This document shows, in pieces, positions 15,221 through 19,975 of a stretch of DNA of 19,975 bases. The notes beneath the pieces are model-generated. The model ran no database searches. It saw only the letters and a list, made by a program, of their open reading frames with translations, and was not told the DNA's origin. Both the position numbers and the translations under genes were made by a program. The stretch is from positions 1 through 19,975 of the forward strand of contig DAOPZY010000048.1 of assembly GCA_035353615.1 (NCBI GenBank). The letters run 5' to 3'. How positions within the stretch are numbered: the stretch's first letter is position 1; each line of letters starts with the position of its first letter. The DNA comes from CAXXOK01 sp035353615 (GTDB lineage Bacteria > Bacillota > Clostridia > Christensenellales > Aristaeellaceae).

Positions 15221-15405
15221 TGGTGGAGCTTGTGCCGGTGCTGACCCGGGGCACCATTGTCGAAGTGAACGATACCGCCGTGAAGGTGGAAATTGCCGGA
15301 AGGCTGGGGGTTGTAACGGTGCCGCTGCGGTGGCTCTATTCGGCCTGCGCGCCGCAGCCCGGCCAAAAAGTGGAGTTTTACTTCAGCTATATGCAAACAG
15401 TATAA
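15220..15405 (+). CDS. 61-aa protein between prdA and prdB, unknown function
   Basis: A 61-residue protein whose ATG overlaps the prdA stop codon (TGATG), implying translational coupling. It reads as a small beta-barrel-like domain: MVELVPVLTRGTIVEVNDTA, then VKVEIAGRLGVVTVPLRWLY and a terminal KVEFYFSYMQTV. It is soluble, with one cysteine and no recognised catalytic motif. I recall short proteins of similar size between prdA and prdB in other clostridial proline reductase clusters (annotated after C. botulinum CBO loci), but I could not check identity. A role in assembly, PrdA processing or subunit interaction is plausible from position only. Confidence 0.75.
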   Translation: MVELVPVLTRGTIVEVNDTAVKVEIAGRLGVVTVPLRWLYSACAPQPGQKVEFYFSYMQTV

Positions 15406-15445
15406 CGCAATCGCCCGTTGACGGGCCGGATCAGGAGGGATCGCC

Positions 15446-16171
15446 ATGCAGTTGACAACCGCGCAGGGTTTGCAATCCGAGATTTTTGTTCCCACAGCCC
15501 CGAAACCCGTATGGACCCCGCTTCAAAAGCCGCTGAGCGAGTGCCGGGTGGCGTTTATCACCGCAGGCGGCATCCACAGGCGCAATCAGACCCCCTTCAA
15601 CACTGCGGGGGATTACACCTACCGCGCCATTCCATCCGATATCCCCACGTCAGAACTGATGGTGACCCACGGAGGCTTTGACAACTCGGACATCAACAAG
15701 GATGTGAACGCCATGTTCCCCCTGGACCGCCTGCGGGAGTTGGTGGCGGAGGGGTTCATCGGCAGTCTGGTGCCGGAAATGTACGGTTTCATGGGCGGCG
15801 GGGGCAATGTGGATAAATTCCGCGCCGAAACCGGCCCGGAAATCGCGGCCAAGCTGAAAGCGCAGGGCGCGGACATCGTGCTTTGCACGGGAGGCTGCGG
15901 CACCTGCCACCGTTCCGCCACCATCGTAACGCGGGCGTGCGAGGAGGCTGGTATGAGCTGCATCGTGATCGCGGCGCTTCCGCCCATCGCCAAGCAGCAG
16001 GGCGCGCCGCGCATCGCCGCCGCTCATGTGCCGATAGGCTCCAACGCGGGTGAGCCGAATAATGTGGAAATGCAGATCGGCATCCTGAAAGATTCGCTGC
16101 GCTGCGTCGCCGAGTTTGACCATTACGGCCAGATGCTTCTTTTGCCCTATGAATACCGGCATAATGTGTGA
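15446..16171 (+). CDS. prdB: D-proline reductase subunit PrdB, cysteine form
   Basis: Second catalytic subunit of D-proline reductase (241 aa, the normal 26-kDa size), related to GrdB of glycine reductase. Family landmarks are the N-terminal RVAFITAGGIHRR (34-46), THGGFDN (74-80), FPLDRLRELVAEGFIG (91-106) and the redox motif GGCGTCHRSAT (149-159). In characterised PrdB the first residue of the CxxC-like motif is selenocysteine encoded by UGA (position 152 in A. sticklandii). Here codon 151 (15896-15898) is TGC, giving Cys151 and Cys154. The frame is intact with a normal TGA stop, so this is a natural cysteine version and not a misread selenoprotein gene. AGGAGGG sits six bases before the ATG; the start follows the 61-aa gene by 40 nt. 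Confidence 0.93.
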   Translation: MQLTTAQGLQSEIFVPTAPKPVWTPLQKPLSECRVAFITAGGIHRRNQTPFNTAGDYTYRAIPSDIPTSELMVTHGGFDNSDINKDVNAMFPLDRLRELVAEGFIGSLVPEMYGFMGGGGNVDKFRAETGPEIAAKLKAQGADIVLCTGGCGTCHRSATIVTRACEEAGMSCIVIAALPPIAKQQGAPRIAAAHVPIGSNAGEPNNVEMQIGILKDSLRCVAEFDHYGQMLLLPYEYRHNV

Positions 16172-16192
16172 GCCTGCGCGGGAGGGACGTGT

Positions 16193-17230
16193 ATGGACTG
16201 CTTCGCGGCACTGACCAAGGCGGAAAAAACGTTCCTCGTTGTGGATTCCCACACCATGGGGGAGCCGACGCGCATCATCCTGGACGGCTTTCCCCCGCTG
16301 GAAGGGCAAACCATGATGGAGCGCAAGCAATTTCTCTGCCAGCACTATGACCATTACCGAACCGCGCTGATGCTGGAACCCCGCGGGCACAAGGATATGT
16401 TTGGCGCGCTGGTAACCCGGCCCCTGCACCCGGAGGCGGATTTGGGCGTTATTTTCATGGAAAACTCAGGCTACCTGAACATGTGTGGCCACGGTTCCAT
16501 CGGCACGGCGACCGTCGCGGTGGAAACCGGGCTGGTCAAGGTGGAGGAGCCTTACACGTGGCTCACGCTGGACGCGCCCGCCGGCCTCGTGCGCGCCCGC
16601 GTGCGGGTGGAAAACGGCCGCGCGAAAGAGGTGACGCTGGTCAACGTGCCGGCGTTCCTGTACCGGGAAGGCTTGCCGGTGCCTGTGCCGGACTATGGCA
16701 CGGTGGTATGCGACATCGCGTTTGGCGGCAGCTTTTTTGCGCTGGTGGACGCCGCGAAGGTTGGCTTGGCCATCGATAACGCTCACCTGCCCGCTCTGAC
16801 GGAGCTGGGCATGCGGCTGATGGCGACGATCAACGAAACCTTCCCGGTTCGCCATCCGGAGATGGATATTCATGGCGTGGATCTGGTGGAGTTTTTCAGC
16901 GCCACCGACAACCCGAACGCGAACATGAAAAACGTGGTGATTTTTGGGGATCGCCAGATAGACCGTTCCCCCTGCGGCACGGGCACCAGCGCGAAGCTGG
17001 CCTGCCTGTACCGCAAGGGATTAATTGGCATACAACAGCCGTTCACGTACGAAAGCATCACGGGTTCGCTTTTTAAGGGGGTCGTGGCCGGGGAGGCTAC
17101 GGTGGGCGCTTACCCCGCGGTGATCCCGGAAATCACCGGCAGCGCGTACATTACCGGTGTCAATCAACTGATTTTGAACAGCGACGACCCCAAGAAATAC
17201 GGTTTTCTGGTGGGCGGCGTTGCGAATTGA
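16193..17230 (+). CDS. prdF: Proline racemase (PrdF-like)
   Basis: Cofactor-independent racemase interconverting L- and D-proline, giving the D-isomer that the reductase needs. The 345 residues are typical. Both catalytic cysteines are present: Cys98 in MCGHGSIG and Cys261 in DRSPCGTGTSAK, which excludes the dehydratase subfamily where one Cys is replaced. Other landmarks are VDSHTMGEPTR (17-27) and FGDRQIDRS. 4-Hydroxyproline 2-epimerases share both cysteines, so the proline assignment depends on location 21 bases after prdB. GGGAGGG lies about eight bases before the ATG. All expected subunits for turning L-proline into 5-aminovalerate are therefore encoded together. Confidence 0.92.
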   Translation: MDCFAALTKAEKTFLVVDSHTMGEPTRIILDGFPPLEGQTMMERKQFLCQHYDHYRTALMLEPRGHKDMFGALVTRPLHPEADLGVIFMENSGYLNMCGHGSIGTATVAVETGLVKVEEPYTWLTLDAPAGLVRARVRVENGRAKEVTLVNVPAFLYREGLPVPVPDYGTVVCDIAFGGSFFALVDAAKVGLAIDNAHLPALTELGMRLMATINETFPVRHPEMDIHGVDLVEFFSATDNPNANMKNVVIFGDRQIDRSPCGTGTSAKLACLYRKGLIGIQQPFTYESITGSLFKGVVAGEATVGAYPAVIPEITGSAYITGVNQLILNSDDPKKYGFLVGGVAN

Positions 17231-17243
17231 GTGGGAGGCAGAG

Positions 17244-18371
17244 ATGGATTTTACTTACCATATCCCGGTCCGGCTGCTGTTTGGCCCCGGGAAGCTTGCC
17301 TGTGTGGGCGCGGAAACGGCTCGGTACGGCGGCAAAGCGCTGATTGTGACCGGGGGTAGCGCCAAGCGAAGCGGATTGTTGAACAGGGTCACGGCCCTGC
17401 TGCAACAAAGCGGCGTGGAATCAGAGCTGTTTGACCGCGTGGAGCCTAACCCGCTGACCACGACCGTGGAGGCGGGCGCGGCGATGGCCAAGGCCTGCGG
17501 AGCCGATGTGGTGGTGGGCCTCGGAGGCGGAAGCGCGTTGGATACCGCCAAGGGGATCGCCTTTATGGCGCGCAACGAAGGGGATGTGTCGGACTACATC
17601 TTTGGCCGCAGAACCGGCAAGGACGCGCTGCCGCTGGTGCTTGTGCCCACCACTTGCGGCACGGGCAGCGAGGGCAACCATTTTTCGGTGCTGACCAATC
17701 CCCTGACAGGGGATAAGAAGTCGCTGCGGTGCGAGCCGATTTTTGCCAGGGTCGCGGTGATTGATCCGGAGCTGATGGCGACCCTGCCCAGGGCGGTTGT
17801 CGCCTCCGTGGGGTTTGACGCGCTGTCCCACAACATGGAAGCCTATTATGCCCGGGCGGCTCAGCCGCTGACCGATCAGATGGCGCTGAACGGAATCCGC
17901 CTGCTGGCCGCGAGCCTGCCACGCGTGTTGGATAACCCCGCGGACATGGCCGCCTGGTGCGATGTGACGCTTGCTTCCACCTTGGGCGGCATGGCCATCG
18001 GCATGGCCGGCGTAGGCGCGATTCACGCGCTGGAGCACCCGGTGAGCGGTTTGCGCAACGTAACCCACGGCTTGGGACTGGCGGCGCTTACGCCGGAGAT
18101 CATCCGCCGCACGGTGGCGCACGCGCCCGGGCGGTGCGCGGAGCTGAGCCGCGCGCTGGGCGGGAAGGATGAGCAGGATTTTGCGGATACGCTGCGCCGA
18201 TGGATGGATCGGCTTCAGGTGAGCGTTACGCTGAGCCAACTCGGCGTTTTACCGCAGGATGTGGACTGGATGGCGGAAAACTGCCTGAAGGTGTCCGCGG
18301 CTTCGCTGCAAAACCATCCTGTGACACTGACTCTGGAGGAGATCCGCGCGGTGTACCGCGCAAGCTTATAA
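17244..18371 (+). CDS. Iron-dependent alcohol dehydrogenase, candidate 5-hydroxyvalerate dehydrogenase
   Basis: Group III metal-dependent alcohol dehydrogenase of 375 residues. The Rossmann-like part has the nucleotide loop GLGGGSALDTAKGIA (92-106) and PTTCGTGSEG (135-144). Metal ligands match the FucO pattern: Asp192 and His196 in FDALSHNMEAYY, His261 and His275 in AIHALEHPVSG and VTHGLGL. ATG at 17244 is used because GGGAGG lies seven bases upstream; an earlier in-frame ATG at 17220 overlaps prdF. Gaps of 13 and 17 nt link it to prdF and the aminotransferase. With that partner, reduction of glutarate semialdehyde from 5-aminovalerate to 5-hydroxyvalerate is a reasonable guess, as in Clostridium aminovalericum-type fermentation. 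Butanol or another aldehyde substrate cannot be excluded. Confidence 0.88.
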   Translation: MDFTYHIPVRLLFGPGKLACVGAETARYGGKALIVTGGSAKRSGLLNRVTALLQQSGVESELFDRVEPNPLTTTVEAGAAMAKACGADVVVGLGGGSALDTAKGIAFMARNEGDVSDYIFGRRTGKDALPLVLVPTTCGTGSEGNHFSVLTNPLTGDKKSLRCEPIFARVAVIDPELMATLPRAVVASVGFDALSHNMEAYYARAAQPLTDQMALNGIRLLAASLPRVLDNPADMAAWCDVTLASTLGGMAIGMAGVGAIHALEHPVSGLRNVTHGLGLAALTPEIIRRTVAHAPGRCAELSRALGGKDEQDFADTLRRWMDRLQVSVTLSQLGVLPQDVDWMAENCLKVSAASLQNHPVTLTLEEIRAVYRASL

Positions 18372-18388
18372 GGGGAGGCTCGGTATTG

Positions 18389-19600
18389 ATGAAACTCAAG
18401 GATCGGAACCTGACGGCGGAACAGGTCAAGGCGCTGGTAAGCACCTACATGATGGATACCTACGAACGTTTCCCGTTTGTGTGCGAGCGCGCAAAGGGCA
18501 TGTACCTGTATGATGAAAACGGGGATGCGTACCTTGATTTTTACGGGGGTATCGCGGTCAACTCCGTGGGCAACTGCGCGGATAGCGTGGTCGCCGCCAT
18601 TCGGGATCAGGCGGGGGACGTAATCCATACCTTCAATTATCCCTACACCCTTCCGCAGGCGTTGCTGGCCGAGAAAATCTGCACCGCGCTGGGGATGGAT
18701 AAAATTTTTTACCAGAGCACCGGCACCGAAGCCAACGAAGCCATGATTAAGCTTGCGCGCAAGTACGGCACCGATACCTACGGCCCGCAAAAGTACCACA
18801 TCGTTACCGCGAAAAACAGCTTTCACGGCCGTACTTACGGCTCCATGACGGCGACCGGCCAGCCGGACAACGCCTGCCAGGTGGGGTATAAGCCGATGCT
18901 TCCGGGCTTTTCCTACGCGACGTTTAACGATTTGGACTCCTTCCGGGCTGCGGTAACGGATGACACCGTTGCCATCATGGTGGAGCCGATCCAGGGCGAA
19001 GGCGGCGTTGTGCCTGCGACCGAGGCGTTCATGAAGGGCCTGCGGGCGCTGTGCGATGAAAAAGGGCTGCTGCTGCTGCTGGACGAGATTCAAACCGGCT
19101 GGTGCCGCACCGGCAAGGTGATGGCCTACATGCACTACGGCGTCAAGCCGGACATCCTTTCCATGGCGAAGGCCATGGGCGGCGGCATGCCCATTGGCGC
19201 CATCTGCGCTACGGAAAAAGTCGCAAAGGCCTTTACCCCCGGCTCCCACGGCACCACCTACGGCGGCAACCCCGTCTGCTGCGCCGCGTCGCTGGCAGCG
19301 GTAACCGAAATGCTGGATCGGGCGCTGGACCGGAACGCGGCTGAGGTTGGCGAATACCTGATGGAAAAACTGCGGGCTTTGCCGCATGTGGCCGAGGTGC
19401 GCGGCAAAGGGCTGATGATTGGCATCGTGCTGGACGCGCCGGTCGGGAAAGCTGTTAAGCATGGCTGCACGGATCGGAAGCTGCTGGTAACGCTGATTGG
19501 CACTTCCGTGATTCGCCTGTTGCCGCCGCTGATTGCCACCAAGGAGGATTACGACCGCGCGGTCGCCATTTTGGACGCGGCGGTGAGCGCGGCCTACTGA
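18389..19600 (+). CDS. Class III aminotransferase, candidate 5-aminovalerate or ornithine aminotransferase
   Basis: PLP fold-type I, class III omega-aminotransferase of 403 residues. Seen: LYDENGDAYLDFYGGIAVNSVG (first 20 residues from Leu40), QSTGTEANEAMIKLAR (109-124), NSFHGRTYGSM (143-153), EPIQGEGGVVPA (199-210), LLDEIQTGWCRTG (230-242) and SMAKAMGGGMPIGA (258-271) with PLP lysine Lys261. The family includes ornithine, acetylornithine, 4-aminobutyrate and 5-aminovalerate aminotransferases, not separable by eye. In this operon the substrate could be 5-aminovalerate (downstream) or ornithine (supplying proline). AGGGGAGG at 18371-18378 suits ATG 18389 or TTG 18386. It is the last clear operon gene; hairpins follow. 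Confidence 0.9.
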   Translation: MKLKDRNLTAEQVKALVSTYMMDTYERFPFVCERAKGMYLYDENGDAYLDFYGGIAVNSVGNCADSVVAAIRDQAGDVIHTFNYPYTLPQALLAEKICTALGMDKIFYQSTGTEANEAMIKLARKYGTDTYGPQKYHIVTAKNSFHGRTYGSMTATGQPDNACQVGYKPMLPGFSYATFNDLDSFRAAVTDDTVAIMVEPIQGEGGVVPATEAFMKGLRALCDEKGLLLLLDEIQTGWCRTGKVMAYMHYGVKPDILSMAKAMGGGMPIGAICATEKVAKAFTPGSHGTTYGGNPVCCAASLAAVTEMLDRALDRNAAEVGEYLMEKLRALPHVAEVRGKGLMIGIVLDAPVGKAVKHGCTDRKLLVTLIGTSVIRLLPPLIATKEDYDRAVAILDAAVSAAY

Positions 19601-19660
19601 GGGCTGCGCGGAAACACGGGGTAATGAAAGAACCGGATCAGGAGCATAGATGGATCAAAG

Positions 19661-19695
19661 CGCGGCGCTTTGCGAGTTGGTTGCAAAGCGCCGCG
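19661..19695 (+). terminator. Perfect 13-bp hairpin after prd operon
   Basis: CGCGGCGCTTTGC (19661-19673) and its exact complement GCAAAGCGCCGCG (19683-19695) flank a 9-nt loop. There is no clear U tract after it, so it may stabilise the 3' end or act with the next hairpin and is not a textbook intrinsic terminator. Confidence 0.5.
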
Positions 19696-19712
19696 TTCCG
19701 ACTGTTGAGAAA

Positions 19713-19775
19713 CCCTCGCCGCATCGAAAATGGGTCAAGGGCTTTGCCCTTGACCCGGTTTCGCTGCGGCGAGGG
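19713..19775. repeat. 30-nt-arm inverted repeat hairpin (repeat module C)
   Basis: Arms at 19713-19742 and 19746-19775 pair at 27 of 30 positions around a TTT loop, with core GGGTCAAGGGC / GCCCTTGACCC and outer CCCTCGCCGCA / TGCGGCGAGGG. One arm recurs at about 81-111, and a related hairpin lies between ispG and the LysR gene. It probably halts transcription leaving the prd operon. Confidence 0.7.
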
Positions 19776-19805
19776 GGGACGGGATGTATGCGAACATCGG
19801 CAAAG

Positions 19806-19925
19806 CGTTACACCCGCTCGCCTCATAGCCCAGCGGGCTATTCGCTCGCTGGTTGGGTTTACGCTGCGGCGTGGGGCTTGGGGTTCCGCCCCAAACCCCG
19901 GCAGGGGCTTCGCCCCTGCTCTGCA
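19806..19925 (-). repeat. Composite repeat modules B-A, inverted copy
   Basis: The reverse complement of this stretch closely follows about 125-240: it contains CAGGGGCGAAGCCCCTGCCG, GGGGTTTGGGGCGGAACCCC, CGCCGCAGCGT, then CCAGCGAGCGAATAGCCCGC and GAGGCGAGCGG. The order of modules is the same as at the window start, only inverted. Length is about 120 bp. No transposase is nearby. Confidence 0.75.
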
Positions 19926-19975
19926 CTGCCCCAGGAAAAACGGACATTGCCAAGAAGCCTCCCAACGTAGGATAA

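Larger units (their letters stand above)
19601..19975. other. Operon 3' end: hairpins, orphan start site and repeat
   Basis: After the aminotransferase stop there is no convincing full gene. A good ribosome binding site (GGATCAGGAGC) precedes an ATG at 19650, much like that before prdB (GGATCAGGAGG), but the frame at once runs into a hairpin and the composite repeat and gives repeat-derived protein. This could be the remnant of an eighth gene cut off by repeat insertion. The rest is described in the hairpin and repeat entries. Confidence 0.5.

Noticed and set aside
15896..15898. Hidden selenocysteine codon in prdB
   Set aside because: The codon is TGC, not TGA, and the frame runs uninterrupted to its normal length and TGA stop, so no recoding is needed.
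16193..17230. trans-3-hydroxyproline dehydratase
   Set aside because: Both catalytic cysteines (98 and 261) are present; dehydratases of this family replace one of them.

Overview
The window looks like a chromosomal stretch of a GC-rich, strictly anaerobic, amino-acid-fermenting Firmicute (Clostridia). The reasons are strong AGGAGG-type ribosome binding sites, clostridial gene families (D-proline reductase, a long PRPP synthetase-like protein, iron-dependent alcohol dehydrogenase) and short intergenic gaps. I cannot fix the genus from sequence alone. I see no rRNA, tRNA, CRISPR array, transposase or phage gene.

Layout. (1) 1-346: non-coding, built of tandem copies of a GC-rich composite repeat. 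(2) 347-3082, minus strand: cysteine synthase (cysK) with a good promoter and a roughly 200-nt leader, then an unusual long PRPP synthetase-like gene followed by a perfect 18-bp hairpin. (3) 3083-3864: about 780 nt without a convincing gene. (4) 3865-8778, minus strand: a membrane and envelope group made of a GtrA-type flippase, a 71-aa unknown protein, a large GT-C-like membrane protein with a low-complexity insert of about 240 residues, and a degenerate M20-type peptidase. A GtrB/DPM1-like glycosyltransferase diverges from it at 8981 on the plus strand, followed by ispG. Together GT2, GtrA and the large membrane protein resemble a split three-part gtr lipid-linked sugar system. (5) 11076-11981, minus strand: a LysR regulator convergent with ispG and divergent from the next operon. 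(6) 12105-19600, plus strand: a tight seven-gene operon of prdC, prdA, a 61-aa protein, prdB, a proline racemase family gene, an iron-dependent alcohol dehydrogenase and a class III aminotransferase. (7) 19601-19975: two hairpins and an inverted copy of the composite repeat.

The most interesting part is the prd operon. L-proline would be racemised, then cleaved reductively to 5-aminovalerate by the pyruvoyl enzyme PrdA/PrdB, with electrons delivered by RnfC-like PrdC. PrdB carries an ordinary TGC (Cys) codon at position 151, where characterised PrdB proteins carry selenocysteine, so this appears to be a selenium-independent D-proline reductase. The operon also ends with an aminotransferase and an iron-dependent alcohol dehydrogenase. 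That pair could convert 5-aminovalerate through glutarate semialdehyde to 5-hydroxyvalerate, adding a second NAD(P)H-consuming step. A LysR regulator sits at the operon head in place of the usual sigma-54-type PrdR. These functional links are inferred from gene families and order; no experiment or database search was run.
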